DNA from: Caulobacteraceae bacterium
GTDB lineage: Bacteria; Pseudomonadota; Alphaproteobacteria; Caulobacterales; Aquidulcibacteraceae
NCBI GenBank assembly: GCA_009773335.1
Contig: WRPF01000018.1
Span: 1-48,563, forward strand
DNA length: 48,563 nucleotides
Direction of reading: 5' to 3'
A program made the translations under genes and the position numbers. How positions within the stretch are numbered: the first letter of the stretch is position 1; the number at the start of each line of letters is the position of its first letter. This document shows positions 39,841 through 48,563 of the stretch, in pieces. The notes under the pieces were generated by a model. It was given only the letters and a program-made list of their open reading frames with translations, searched no databases and was not told the origin of the DNA.

Positions 39841-40947
39841 CAGCCACTTCGGCCGCACGTACGGCTTGCCCAGATCGCGCGCGACGGCTTCGTGCGCGAT
39901 GGCGCCTTCGTAGACGTTGAGCCCGTGCGCCAGATGCGGATCGTCGGCAAGCGCCTTCTGATAGCCCTTGTTCGCCAGCGCGAGCGTGAACGGCAGCGTC
40001 GCGTTGTTGAGCGCAAACGCGCTCGTGCGCGCCACGGCGCCCGGCATGTTGGCCACGCAGTAGTGGATGATGTCATCCACCACGAACACCGGTTCGTCGT
40101 GCGTGGTGGCCTTCGAGGTCTCGAAGCAGCCGCCCTGGTCTATGGAAATGTCGACGAGCACCGCGCCCGGGCGCATCGTCTTCAGCATCGCGCGCGTGAT
40201 GAGTTTCGGCGCTGCGGCCCCGGCCACCAGCACCGCGCCGATCACGAGATCGGCTTCCTTCACCGCCTCCTCCACCGCCGCGCGGGTGGAATAGACTGTC
40301 TCGAGACGGCCGTTGAATTCGCGGTCGAGTTCTTCCAGCCGCGCCGGGTTCTTGTCGAACACAGTCACGCGCGCGCGCATGCCCACGGCGATCTGCGCGG
40401 CGTTGTAGCCCGCCACGCCCGCACCGAGGATCACGACATCCGCCGGTCGCACGCCCGGCACACCGCCCATCAGCACGCCGCGTCCGCCGTGGGTCTTTTC
40501 AAGGAAATTCGCGCCGACCTGGATCGACATGCGGCCCGCGACTTCGCTCATCGGCTTCAGGAGCGGCAGACGCCCCGCCGCATCCGTCACCGTCTCGTAG
40601 GCGATGCATGTGGCGCCGGATTTCATCAGCCCTTCGGCCTGCGCGGGATCGGGGGCCAGATGCAAATAGGTGAAGAGCGTGTGGCGCGGCTTCAGGCGCG
40701 CGATTTCCACAGCCTGCGGCTCCTTCACCTTCACGATCATCTCGGCGGCGTCGAACACGGCGTCTGCATCGGGGAGAATCTTCGCGCCGATCTTCTCGTA
40801 GCGCGCGTCTTCCGCGCCGATGCCGAGCCCCGCGCCCTTCTCGATCAGGACCTCATGGCCCGCGCGGACGAGTTCCGCCGCGCTCTCTGGCGTCAGGCCG
40901 ACGCGATATTCCCTGATCTTGATCTCTTTCGGACATCCAACGCGCAT
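39835..40947 (-). CDS. ald: Alanine dehydrogenase
   Basis: The enzyme interconverts L-alanine and pyruvate with ammonia and NADH. The 370 residues match the family along their length: an N-terminal catalytic part with KEIKIREYRVGLTPE and KVKEPQ, the substrate-binding THGGRGVLMGGVPGV segment, and the Rossmann motif GAGVAGYNAAQIA. Key Lys and His residues of the active site (VKVKEP, LHLAPD) are present. It has its own promoter region of about 160 bases and no operon partner. Confidence 0.96.
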   Translation of the reverse strand: MRVGCPKEIKIREYRVGLTPESAAELVRAGHEVLIEKGAGLGIGAEDARYEKIGAKILPDADAVFDAAEMIVKVKEPQAVEIARLKPRHTLFTYLHLAPDPAQAEGLMKSGATCIAYETVTDAAGRLPLLKPMSEVAGRMSIQVGANFLEKTHGGRGVLMGGVPGVRPADVVILGAGVAGYNAAQIAVGMRARVTVFDKNPARLEELDREFNGRLETVYSTRAAVEEAVKEADLVIGAVLVAGAAAPKLITRAMLKTMRPGAVLVDISIDQGGCFETSKATTHDEPVFVVDDIIHYCVANMPGAVARTSAFALNNATLPFTLALANKGYQKALADDPHLAHGLNVYEGAIAHEAVARDLGKPYVRPKWLG

Positions 40948-41028
40948 GACAGCCCCTCAATTGGCGGTTTGACGCGATATAACGCCGCCCGAAGGGAAAG
41001 TCTTGCCTCCGGGGCCTACCCGGACAGG

Positions 41029-41058
41029 AAAACGGCGCGTCCCTTCCGGAACGCGCCG
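41029..41058 (-). terminator. Rho-independent terminator of the small secreted-protein gene
   Basis: Read on the minus strand, CGGCGCGT and ACGCGCCG form an 8-bp stem with a 10-base loop, followed by TTTT. It lies 54 bases after the stop of the small exported protein gene. Confidence 0.7.
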
Positions 41059-41111
41059 CCTGCCCCCGAATGACGCGCCGATCGCTTCGACCGGCGCCCC
41101 TTCGTAGCCGG

Positions 41112-41462
41112 TTACGGCACCAGACAGATGTTGCGGCCGCCGTTGAGCGCGGCCTGCGAAACGCCGGTGCGCGTGGGATCCTTGATGCAGGCGCAGGCGA
41201 CGCCCACGGCTCTGCGCGTGCGGCAGGAGGCGGCGCTGACAGCCACGGCAGGCGCCTGTGTCTGCACTTCCGTGACGGTGGTGGTCGTCGACGTCGTGGT
41301 GCTGGTGGCGTTCGGCGGCGTCGCCGGAACGACCGCCACCGGCGCAGGCTGGGTCACGACGACCGGCGCCGCCGGCGTCGTGGTGGGCGCCGGGGTCTGC
41401 GCGAAGGAAACCGTCGCCGCTGCGAACGCGAGCGCGACCGCCATCCCGATCATCTTGTTCAT
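41112..41462 (-). CDS. Small exported protein, 116 aa
   Basis: A clear signal peptide (hydrophobic core near residues 5-19, site after SFAQ) is followed by a Pro/Thr/Val-rich linker with a Ser/Thr run (about residues 24-70). The C-terminal 45 residues carry four Cys (CRTRRAVGVACACI, then NICLVP), which may form two disulfides. No family is recognised. A strong terminator follows; the gene is divergent from the symporter. Confidence 0.7.
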   Translation of the reverse strand: MNKMIGMAVALAFAAATVSFAQTPAPTTTPAAPVVVTQPAPVAVVPATPPNATSTTTSTTTTVTEVQTQAPAVAVSAASCRTRRAVGVACACIKDPTRTGVSQAALNGGRNICLVP

Positions 41463-41594
41463 TGAACACCTTCGTGTGCTGACCGCCGCACGACGCGCGC
41501 GGTTTGCACCAAGGACGCGCAGGCGCTGGAGAAGTTCCCGTACCGCTGGCGCCGCCGCACACGCGCCGCTATGAGCCGACATGGAGGATGGTTC

Positions 41595-43094
41595 ATGGAA
41601 CGCGTCGATCCGGCGACAGTCGGGTTCTTCATCGTTGTCTACGTGGCGATCCAGATCGGCATCGGCCTGTGGGTCGCGCGTGGCGTGAAGACCGAGGAGG
41701 ATTTCTTCCTCGCGGGTCGCAGCCTCGGCCTCATTCCCATCGGGCTTTCGATCTTCGCGACGTGGTTCGGCGCGGAGACCATCATGGGCTCGGCCGGCGC
41801 CATCGCATCAGAGGGCCTTTCGGGCGCGCGCGCAGAACCATTCGGCTACGCGGTCTGCCTGCTGGTCATGGCCTTCACGATTTCCGGCGTGTTCCGCGCG
41901 CGCGGCTATCGCAACCTCGCCGATTTCTTCCGCGACCGCTTCGATCACCGCAGCGAACTCGCCACCGCCATCATCACCATCGTCGTCTCCACCATCTGGG
42001 CGGCGGCGCAACTGCTGGCGCTGGCGGCGCTGCTGGAAAGCGCGCTCGGCGTGCCGGCTCAGTTCACGCTGATCGGCGCGACGGTGGTGGTCGTGCTCTA
42101 CACCTCGTTCGCGGGCATCGCCGGCGACATCTACACCGACGTGATCCAGGCGGTCGTGCTCATCATCGGGCTGCTGTTCGTGCTGTTCGCGCTGGCGTCG
42201 CGCATGGGCGGATTCGGACCGATGCTGGCGACCATCGAGCCGTCGCAGCTGAAACTCCTCGGCACGGGCGAAACATGGCTCGGCCAGCTCGACGCGTGGG
42301 CGATCCCGGTGCTCGGCAGTCTCGTGACGCAGGAAGCCATCGCGCGCTTTCTCTCCACGCGCACGCCGCAGCTCGCGCGCAATTCGACGCTTGCGGCGGC
42401 CGCGCTCTATCTGCTGCTCGGCATGGTCCCCGTGATCATCGCGCTCGCCGGGGTGCACTATCATCCCGCAGGCGATGACGCCGACGCCTTCCTGCCGGCG
42501 CTCGCCTCGGAAATCCTGACGCCGGCGCTCTACATCCTCTTTGCGGGCGCATTGCTCTCTGCGGTGATGTCCACCACGAACTCGAATGTGCTCTCGGTCT
42601 CGTCGATGATGAGCCTCAACGTGCTGACACACCTGCATGACAGCGCAAGCCCGAAGCTGCGGGTACAGGTGGCGCGCTGGACGACGGTTGGCGCGGGCAT
42701 CGCCGCGTGGGCGATCGCATCGAGCGGACAGACGATCTACGAGCTCATCGCGCTGACCTCCGTGTGGGGACAGGCGGGCATCCTCGTGGCGGTGCTCATC
42801 GGCCTGTGGTCGCCCTACGGCGGCGTGCGCGCGGCGCTTTGGGCGATCCTCGTGTGCGTGGCGGTGAACCTGTGGACGCTCGCCGTGGCGCCGGTTCTGG
42901 CCTTGCTCGGCGAAGGCGCGACCCTCGGCGCGGCGATGACGCAACTCGTCGCGGGCGAAGCGCCGACCATGGAAGGCTATTTCCTCGCCTCGCTGGCCGC
43001 CTCGCTCATCGCCTATGTCGCGGGTGCGGAGGTGGACAAGCACGCAGCGCGACGGACCCTTCCGCCAACGCAGACCAGTCCGGACGCCAGCTAA
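41595..43094 (+). CDS. Sodium:solute symporter (SSS family)
   Basis: The 499-residue protein has about 13 predicted membrane helices, as usual for SSS transporters, which take up sugars, amino acids or other organics with sodium. Family features are FFLAGRSLGLIPIGLSIFATWFGAETIMG in the first helices (sodium site region) and RYRNLADFF-like RGYRNLADFFRDRF. The substrate is not evident. The ATG at 41595 follows GGAGG; an ATG eight codons earlier lacks such a site. The stop overlaps the end of the DUF3313 gene on the other strand. Confidence 0.9.
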   Translation: MERVDPATVGFFIVVYVAIQIGIGLWVARGVKTEEDFFLAGRSLGLIPIGLSIFATWFGAETIMGSAGAIASEGLSGARAEPFGYAVCLLVMAFTISGVFRARGYRNLADFFRDRFDHRSELATAIITIVVSTIWAAAQLLALAALLESALGVPAQFTLIGATVVVVLYTSFAGIAGDIYTDVIQAVVLIIGLLFVLFALASRMGGFGPMLATIEPSQLKLLGTGETWLGQLDAWAIPVLGSLVTQEAIARFLSTRTPQLARNSTLAAAALYLLLGMVPVIIALAGVHYHPAGDDADAFLPALASEILTPALYILFAGALLSAVMSTTNSNVLSVSSMMSLNVLTHLHDSASPKLRVQVARWTTVGAGIAAWAIASSGQTIYELIALTSVWGQAGILVAVLIGLWSPYGGVRAALWAILVCVAVNLWTLAVAPVLALLGEGATLGAAMTQLVAGEAPTMEGYFLASLAASLIAYVAGAEVDKHAARRTLPPTQTSPDAS

Positions 43095-43723
43095 CCAGGC
43101 ATGGTCGGCGACACGAGACGCGCGAGCCGTTTCGCGAAATCCGGAGCAAGCGCGCGGGCGTTTCCGGTTGTCGAATAGGCGCCCAGTACGTTCGTCGCCT
43201 TTGCGCCGCGCGCCCACGTCATCGCCGCGATACGCTCGCCGCTGATCGCGTCGACAACCTCCGCCTCGAGCGCCAGCGAACCGTAGTCAACCGCGCCGAT
43301 AACCGCTGAAGTCAGAGCGTTGAGCGCGACGTTGGACGTCTCGACTTCCGTGATCGCGTAGCGGACACGCAGCGTACCCGGCATCGGCTCCGTAACGATC
43401 CGACGATCCACACCGAGCTCCCTGACCAAAGCGCCTTCGAGCGCGCCGCGCATCGCCTCTTCCTGCGCAGGCGTCAACCGCTTGTCGACAAGGGTCGCCA
43501 TGTCGATGATGATTGAGGAGTACACGGCCAAAGTCTCCTTTGGCGACGTGACGACCTTCACAGCGCCAGCCTCCTGCGAGATCTGAAGCATCTCGTAGGA
43601 TGTCAGGAAGCCCGTCTGCGCGACGTTCGGCGTTGCGCATGCCGACAGGATCACGCCGGAAAAAAGCACGACCGAAGCGGAGCGCACGACGCGCGCGCGC
43701 GCACTGTGGCCACGGATTTTCAT
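43091..43723 (-). CDS. DUF3313-family lipoprotein
   Basis: A signal sequence ends in the lipobox ILSAC (Cys29). The body shows the DUF3313 layout: a start TGFLTSYEML, a middle VYSSIIIDMATLVDKRLTPAQEEAMRGALEGAL, and RVRYAITEVETSN followed by a Gly/Ala-rich strand part. Members are outer-membrane or periplasmic lipoproteins without assigned function. It overlaps the symporter gene tail to tail by four bases. Confidence 0.82.
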   Translation of the reverse strand: MKIRGHSARARVVRSASVVLFSGVILSACATPNVAQTGFLTSYEMLQISQEAGAVKVVTSPKETLAVYSSIIIDMATLVDKRLTPAQEEAMRGALEGALVRELGVDRRIVTEPMPGTLRVRYAITEVETSNVALNALTSAVIGAVDYGSLALEAEVVDAISGERIAAMTWARGAKATNVLGAYSTTGNARALAPDFAKRLARLVSPTMPG

Positions 43724-43858
43724 GAGCCCTCCTCGGGCAGGTCAAAGTGAGGCCGTGCGCACCGACGACCCGCTGCGCCTCTCAGTGCTCAGTTCGCCCG
43801 GCAGACCATGCTGGTTACAACGGCGCCACAACCCGCCCGGCTGGAAGTATCGGATCGA

Positions 43859-44059
43859 TCATGGCGAAGGCGCGCGTTTCGGCGTCGCGATGACCAAACT
43901 CGTTGCTGGCGCGCCGGAGCCAGCGACGGTCCACGTCTCAGAGACCTGTCGGCCGTTCTCGCACGAGAGCCAGTAGCCGGAGAGTCAGTCGGGCGTCTGC
44001 GCAGACACAGGCGTGGCGCACGCCGCTGCAAACGTTGCGAAGAAGGACAGGAAGCGCAC
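43859..44059 (-). pseudogene. DUF6265-like exported protein, broken by an in-frame stop
   Basis: A GTG two bases after the aldo/keto reductase stop begins a 24-residue signal peptide ending SAQTPD, then TGA. Directly after the stop the same frame reads LSGYWLSCENGRQVSETW, the characteristic start of DUF6265 proteins, then degenerates and ends at 43859. A working gene would have a Trp codon (TGG) near the stop, so a nonsense change with a small deletion is likely. Another 135 bases to the next gene show no clear coding. Confidence 0.5.
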
Positions 44060-44061
44060 GG

Positions 44062-45018
44062 TCAGCCTTCCCCGTCCGTCGCGCTGGCGCGATCGAGATC
44101 CCAGATGTCCTCGTTTGACAGGCGTACGTTCACGGCGCCCATCAATTCCTTGAGCTGTGCTTCGCTGGTGGCGCTGGCGATGGGGGCCGCGAGCGCGGGA
44201 CGCGTCATCAGCCAGGCGAGCGCCACCTGCCCCATGGTCGCGCCATGCCGCTTCGCCGCCGTGTCGAGCGCGTCCAGCGCGGCGAGGCCGCGCGGGTTGA
44301 GATGCTTCTGCACGCGGGGGCCGCGCGCGCTTTTCTTCAGGTCCGCCTCGGTGCGGTACTTGCCGGTGAGAAAACCGCTGGCGAGCCCGAAATACGGAAT
44401 GACGGCGACGTCGTGCGCCATGCACCACGCCTGCGGGCCGGATTCGAAATCCACGCGCGCGACGAGATTGTATTCCGGCTGCAGCGTGTCATAGCGCGGC
44501 AGGCCTGCATCCGCCGCGATCTTCTGCGCGCTGGCGAGCCTGTCGACAGTGAAGTTCGAGGCGCCGATCGCGCGCACCTTGCCGGCTTTCACGAGTGACG
44601 CGAACGCCTCCATCGTCTCGTCCTGCGGGGTTGCGGCGTCGTCCTGATGGGACTGGTAGAGATCAATGTAGTCCGTGCGCAGGCGCTGGAGCGACCCTTC
44701 GCACGCCGCGATGATGTTGGCCTTCGAGAGCCCCGGCTGCTTCGGCCACATGCCGACCTTGGTGGCGATCACCACGTCGTCGCGGCGCCCGCGCGCCGAG
44801 AGCCACGCGCCGATCACCTTCTCTGAATCCCCGCCGGTGTTGTTTGGAACCCACGCTGAATAGACATCGGCGGTATCGATGGCGTTGAAGCCGCCCGCCG
44901 TGAACTGGTCGAGCAGCAGGTGCGAGGTTCGCAGGTCCGCCGTCCACCCGAACACGTTGCCGCCGAACATCAGCGGGGCGATGGAGATGCCCGAGGTTCC
45001 GAGGGGGCGGTGTTGCAT
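44062..45018 (-). CDS. Aldo/keto reductase
   Basis: The 318-residue protein is a TIM-barrel oxidoreductase using NADPH to reduce carbonyl compounds. The catalytic tetrad is visible: Asp and Tyr in AIDTADVYSAW, Lys in ATKVGMWPK, and His in LYQSHQDD. The C-terminal cofactor-binding part has the family's pattern (IASATSEAQLKELMGA). It resembles the YajO/AKR11-12-type group. A broken exported-protein gene follows immediately. Confidence 0.92.
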   Translation of the reverse strand: MQHRPLGTSGISIAPLMFGGNVFGWTADLRTSHLLLDQFTAGGFNAIDTADVYSAWVPNNTGGDSEKVIGAWLSARGRRDDVVIATKVGMWPKQPGLSKANIIAACEGSLQRLRTDYIDLYQSHQDDAATPQDETMEAFASLVKAGKVRAIGASNFTVDRLASAQKIAADAGLPRYDTLQPEYNLVARVDFESGPQAWCMAHDVAVIPYFGLASGFLTGKYRTEADLKKSARGPRVQKHLNPRGLAALDALDTAAKRHGATMGQVALAWLMTRPALAAPIASATSEAQLKELMGAVNVRLSNEDIWDLDRASATDGEG

Positions 45019-45354
45019 GGCGAGGCTCCTTGACCGTCACGGTGACACAGACACGCGCCTTGTGTCATCCACGCGGCGGGCGATGAGGAACGCCGACGGT
45101 CCTGGTCACGACTGTTCGCGATCAGGACCGCAGGCCTCTGGCCCGCATCCGTTTTCGCAAAACACGACGCCGCGATCTGGAGATAGCGCAGCTGGTCGCG
45201 GTCGCTGAAAAACCCCTGCTGGCGAGATATGCCACGCTGCGTCACGTGATGCGGCTCCGAAGATGTCACGCCATTTGTGCCCGTTTTGTTCTTTCGGTCA
45301 ACACTCAAACGCTGAACAACCCGCTCAGAACGCAAAGCTAGGCAAACACCGGGA
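45019..45354. other. Region between aldo/keto reductase and chemoreceptor genes
   Basis: No intact gene is found in these 336 bases. They hold the promoter side of the aldo/keto reductase gene, a transposase relic (listed separately) and a less GC-rich tail downstream of the chemoreceptor gene. Confidence 0.5.
45155..45269 (-). pseudogene. Fragment of a REP-associated tyrosine transposase (RAYT, Y1_Tnp)
   Basis: The minus-strand frame reads HHVTQRGISRQQGFFSD followed by RDQLRYLQIA, which matches the N-terminal HHVTQRGNRRQ-type motif of RAYT proteins. RAYT enzymes carry the metal-binding His-x-His further on and a catalytic Tyr; both are missing here because the similarity ends at about 45155. 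These transposases mobilise REP palindromes. Confidence 0.6.
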
Positions 45355-47631
45355 TCAAAATTCGCGCCAGCCTTCTCGATCAATTGCAGCGCCTCTCTCC
45401 GCCGCGAAGGTGGCGACACGTTTGCGTTGTTCCACGAGAGCCGGCGCCGTCTTGTGCGCCGTAGCGGGCTTCCTTGCGACGTCGGCGTTGGCGCCAACGT
45501 CGCCGCCCACATCAAAGCGCGACATGAGGCGCATCATCTCCTCTGCCTCGTGGGAGAGCGAATGGCTTGCCGCCGTGCTTTCTTCCACCATCGCTGCGTT
45601 TTGCTGTGTCACCTGGTCCATCTGATTGACGGCGGTGTTGACCTGATCCAGCCCTGTCGCCTGCTCTTGAGCGGAGGCCGCGATGTCGCCAACGAGAGCG
45701 TCGATTTCGCTCACCCTTGCGGCAATTTTCTCAAGTGCATTACCGGCCTCGCCGACGAGGCGTACGCCGACTCCAACTTGCTGCGAACTCTCCAGGATCA
45801 ACTGCTTGATCTCCTTGGCCGCGCTGGCCGAGCGCTGCGCCAAGGCGCGCACTTCAGACGCCACGACCGCAAAACCCCGTCCGGCCTCGCCCGCCCGCGC
45901 GGCTTCCACGCCCGCGTTCAGCGCGAGCAAATTGGTCTGGAACGCGATCTCATCGATAACACCGATGATGCGCGCGATTTGATCCGAGGATCGCTCTATC
46001 TCGCTCATGGCGGAAACTGCGTCGCGAACAACTTTTCCGCTTGCTTCAGCATCGGCGCGCGCGCCACTCACGGCCGCATTCGCCTGACCGGCTCCAGCCG
46101 CTGTCTTGCGCACCGTTGCGGTGATCTGATCAAGTGCGGCCGCCGTCTCCTCAAGGCTGGCCGCCTGCTGCTCGGTACGTTTCGACAAATCGTCGGCCGC
46201 CTGGCTGATTTCGCCCGCTCCGGACCGAATCCCGCCAGCGTTGCTGATCACCACACGCAGCGCCCCTTGCAGCTTGTCCACCGCCCCATTGAAGTCATTG
46301 CGCAGTTGCTCGTACTCCGGCGCAAAGGCCGCATTCAGCCGCATCGTCAGATCGCCGTCCGACAGGCGCCGCAAACCGTCGGCGAGACCGCCGACGACAC
46401 GCTCCTGCTCGGCGGACTTGGCCGCGCGCTCGGCCTCGTTGCGCGCGCGCTCGGCGGCGGCTTGCGCTTCCAGGCGCACCTTCTCCGCGCTTGCTTCATC
46501 GAGCGCGATGGCGGCATTCTTGAACACAAGCACCGCCTTGCCCATCTCGCCGATCTCGTCACTACGCTCAGCAGCGTCAACCGCGGCATTCCTGTCTCCG
46601 GACGCCAGCGCGCTCATCGTGCTCGTGAGCGTCGACAGCGGCTTTGTGATCGACCGGCCAACGACACGCGCCGCGATGACCGCCGCCATCGTCGTCAGTA
46701 ACGCAATGATCGCGGCAAGCGACAAACCCCATTGCGCGCTCGATCGCACGTCCACCGCTGTGGCCTGCGCGTCCTCGGCGATGATCACCTGGTAGGCGCG
46801 CAGCGCGTCAATGCGTGCGGTTGCGGCGTCAAACCATGCCGACGGCGCGAACGGCGGCGCCTGTCCCGCCGCGCTGAATACCTCGCGGCGCATCTCTTCA
46901 ACGCGCTGGTATTCCGGTGATGCGCGCAATTGCGTCCACCCATCCACGTGTTGGGGCAGGAGCATGCCCTCCACCCCCGCCAACTCGGCCTCCTGCGCGC
47001 CGACGAGCGTCGCCTCGCGCATGAGCGCGTCGGCCGCAACGCTGGGCGCGGCAAGGATGGTCTGGCCCGTAACGCGCTCGCGGCCAGCCTGCTCCTTGGC
47101 GCGACCGATCGCGGCGTAAGCGCCCAACGCCCTTCCCGCCTCCACATCGACGCTACCGGCATCGCGCGTCACCAGCGCGATGACGCGCATGCCCGCACCA
47201 ATGATAGTGGTGATGCGCCCTGCCAGGACCGCCGCCGCGTCTGCACGCTCATTCACTTGCGTCCGGACGGCGCTCAAATCGTCGATTGCTTCAATAAATT
47301 GCGCGCTGGCGCCAGTCACATCCGCATCAACCAGCGCTTGCTCCGCCAGGAGCGCATTCAGTCTGTCCAGCGCCTGATCCACGCGCGCGCGCTGCGCGTT
47401 CAGCGCCTCGCCATTGGCGCCGCCTGAATTGACGAACGCTGTCGACATACCGCGCTCGGCCTGCAGCAGGTGCACCGCATCGCCAACCACCACCGCGAGG
47501 TCCACGCCCTGGTACAATTGATCGGCGGCCGTCATCGTGCGCCAGTTTTCCGAGACCGAAACACCAGCAAATCCAACGAGCCCCAAAATCGGCAGGATTG
47601 AAATCGCCGACACCCGTGCACTGACTTTCAC
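45355..47631 (-). CDS. Methyl-accepting chemotaxis protein with a NIT-type sensor domain
   Basis: The 758-residue receptor has a membrane helix near residues 5-22, a periplasmic helical domain with the NIT pattern ([18 protein letters not shown], near residue 55), a second helix at about 302-322, a HAMP domain at about 323-376 and a long signalling domain. The hairpin tip is [25 protein letters not shown] domains sense nitrate or nitrite in known cases. The last five residues, GWREF, fit the xWxxF docking site of CheR or CheB. The GTG start follows GGGAG; a TTG 22 codons earlier is less likely. Confidence 0.92.
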   Translation of the reverse strand: MKVSARVSAISILPILGLVGFAGVSVSENWRTMTAADQLYQGVDLAVVVGDAVHLLQAERGMSTAFVNSGGANGEALNAQRARVDQALDRLNALLAEQALVDADVTGASAQFIEAIDDLSAVRTQVNERADAAAVLAGRITTIIGAGMRVIALVTRDAGSVDVEAGRALGAYAAIGRAKEQAGRERVTGQTILAAPSVAADALMREATLVGAQEAELAGVEGMLLPQHVDGWTQLRASPEYQRVEEMRREVFSAAGQAPPFAPSAWFDAATARIDALRAYQVIIAEDAQATAVDVRSSAQWGLSLAAIIALLTTMAAVIAARVVGRSITKPLSTLTSTMSALASGDRNAAVDAAERSDEIGEMGKAVLVFKNAAIALDEASAEKVRLEAQAAAERARNEAERAAKSAEQERVVGGLADGLRRLSDGDLTMRLNAAFAPEYEQLRNDFNGAVDKLQGALRVVISNAGGIRSGAGEISQAADDLSKRTEQQAASLEETAAALDQITATVRKTAAGAGQANAAVSGARADAEASGKVVRDAVSAMSEIERSSDQIARIIGVIDEIAFQTNLLALNAGVEAARAGEAGRGFAVVASEVRALAQRSASAAKEIKQLILESSQQVGVGVRLVGEAGNALEKIAARVSEIDALVGDIAASAQEQATGLDQVNTAVNQMDQVTQQNAAMVEESTAASHSLSHEAEEMMRLMSRFDVGGDVGANADVARKPATAHKTAPALVEQRKRVATFAAERGAAIDREGWREF

Positions 47632-47921
47632 GGCTTTCTCCCAATTGGCAAATATCAAGCTTTGCCTTGCGCCGAGCGAACGCCAGCGGGGAAACAATTG
47701 AACTGCGTGATGAAAATACCGTTAAACGGCGGTAAACCGCCCAGGAAGGCGCCGAGGGGAAGACATCACACCCACGTTCGCGACCCCCTCACATGGGTCG
47801 GCGGATGCCCGCCTTCACGGACAGCCGCGCCGCCTGAGCGACGAATCGGCGCCGGCGGCCCTTTACGGACCGGCTCTGGTCAGTCTGTACTGAAATTTAC
47901 GCATTGCAAGGCGCCCCACCC
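47632..47921. other. Divergent intergenic region, 290 bases
   Basis: No gene is visible. It should hold the promoters of the chemoreceptor (minus) and the TIR gene (plus). An AT-richer part lies at about 47,692-47,730. No operator is obvious. Confidence 0.35.
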
Positions 47922-48563
47922 GTGTCCGACATCTTCCTGTCCTACAATCGCGGCGACCAGGCCTTCGCGGCGAAGGTCGCGCACGGCCTCGAGGACGCCG
48001 GCTACGACGTGTGGTGGGACACGGCCCTGCGCGCGGGGCAGACCTACGACGAGGTCACCGAAGGCAAGCTGCGTGCGGCGCGCGCGGTGGTGGTGCTGTG
48101 GTCGCACCGCTCGGTGAAATCCAAGTGGGTGCGCGCGGAAGCGACGATGGCGGAGAACCGCTCGCGCCTCGTGCCGATCATGATCGAGGACTGCGAACGG
48201 CCGCTGCGCTTTGAGCTGATCCAGACCGCCGATCTCATCGGCTGGACCGGCGATCGCGAAGACCAGCGCTGGAAGGATTTCGTCGAGGACGTCCATACCT
48301 TCGTCGCCGAGACGGCGCCGCAGCCCGCGCCGGCGGGACCGACGATCGCGGAGACGGTGATCGCCGAAGACGACGATGACGAGGCCGACGAAATCGAGAG
48401 CGTCGTCGCGCCCCCGGTTTCCCCACCGCCCGCGCCCGAACCTGTCGCGGAGCCGGCGCCGGTCGTCGCCCGGGTTGTCGAACCAGCGCCGCCGCCCGAG
48501 CCGGTGACCGTCGCCGCGCCGCCGCCTGAGCCGCCGCCACCGCCCGTGGTGGAAGTCGTCGCG
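47922..48563 (+). CDS. TIR-domain protein (cut by window edge)
   Basis: From the GTG the frame is open to the right edge (214 codons). Residues 2-130 are a TIR domain: SDIFLSYNRGDQAFAAKVA, then GYDVWWD, the RAVVVLWSHRSVKSKWVRAE segment, and PIMIEDCERP. Glu73 in SKWVRAE stands where catalytically active TIR domains carry their NAD-splitting Glu. An acidic stretch and a long Pro/Ala/Val-rich linker follow, so further domains or a membrane anchor lie outside. Bacterial TIR proteins occur in phage defence and in signalling; no partner gene is in the window. Confidence 0.85.
   Translation, partial: MSDIFLSYNRGDQAFAAKVAHGLEDAGYDVWWDTALRAGQTYDEVTEGKLRAARAVVVLWSHRSVKSKWVRAEATMAENRSRLVPIMIEDCERPLRFELIQTADLIGWTGDREDQRWKDFVEDVHTFVAETAPQPAPAGPTIAETVIAEDDDDEADEIESVVAPPVSPPPAPEPVAEPAPVVARVVEPAPPPEPVTVAAPPPEPPPPPVVEVVA

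Overview
The window is GC-rich and densely coded. It contains CpdR, the receiver protein of the CtrA/ClpXP cell-cycle network, next to an N-formylglutamate amidohydrolase. DUF3108, DUF599, TypA and class III alcohol dehydrogenase proteins also read as alphaproteobacterial. I infer an alphaproteobacterium, probably Caulobacterales/Hyphomonadaceae-like. There are no rRNA genes and no complete tRNA gene; all calls come from reading the sequence and translations.

Bases 1 to about 17,980 look accessory. Apart from unknown proteins they hold an acyl-homoserine-lactone system (LuxR, LuxI) with a perfect palindrome between the two genes, two tiny ORFs coupled to luxI and a degenerate receiver protein. 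There is also a set of DNA-handling proteins: a staphylococcal-nuclease homologue, an AP2-domain protein, a DnaQ-like exonuclease and an SRAP protein. A Baeyer-Villiger monooxygenase, an Imm11-like immunity protein behind a HlyD remnant, two truncated recombinases fused tail to tail and one intact P4-type integrase follow. The stretch ends at a 3' fragment of tRNA-Val(GAC) followed by a terminator, as expected for the attachment site of an integrated element whose other end lies to the left, probably outside the window.

From 18 kb to 30 kb the chromosome looks conserved. It has a DsrE/TetR/PPOX-family locus, glutathione-dependent formaldehyde dehydrogenase, the p-aminobenzoate pair pabB and pabC, a lipoprotein M3 peptidase, a ParE-type toxin-antitoxin pair directly downstream of cpdR, N-formylglutamate amidohydrolase, and typA.

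From 30 kb to 48.5 kb single genes alternate with repeats and relics. A cluster of nested palindromes lies at 30.96-31.48 kb. It is followed by an M20 peptidase, a universal stress protein, a TetR/VOC/MFS module, a radical SAM protein, alanine dehydrogenase, a sodium:solute symporter, an aldo/keto reductase and a NIT-domain chemoreceptor ending in a CheR-docking-like motif. A TIR-domain protein runs off the right edge. Relics here are an SDR tail beside a tRNA-Ser-like sequence, a DUF6265-like pseudogene and a RAYT transposase fragment, the class of enzyme that mobilises REP-type palindromes.
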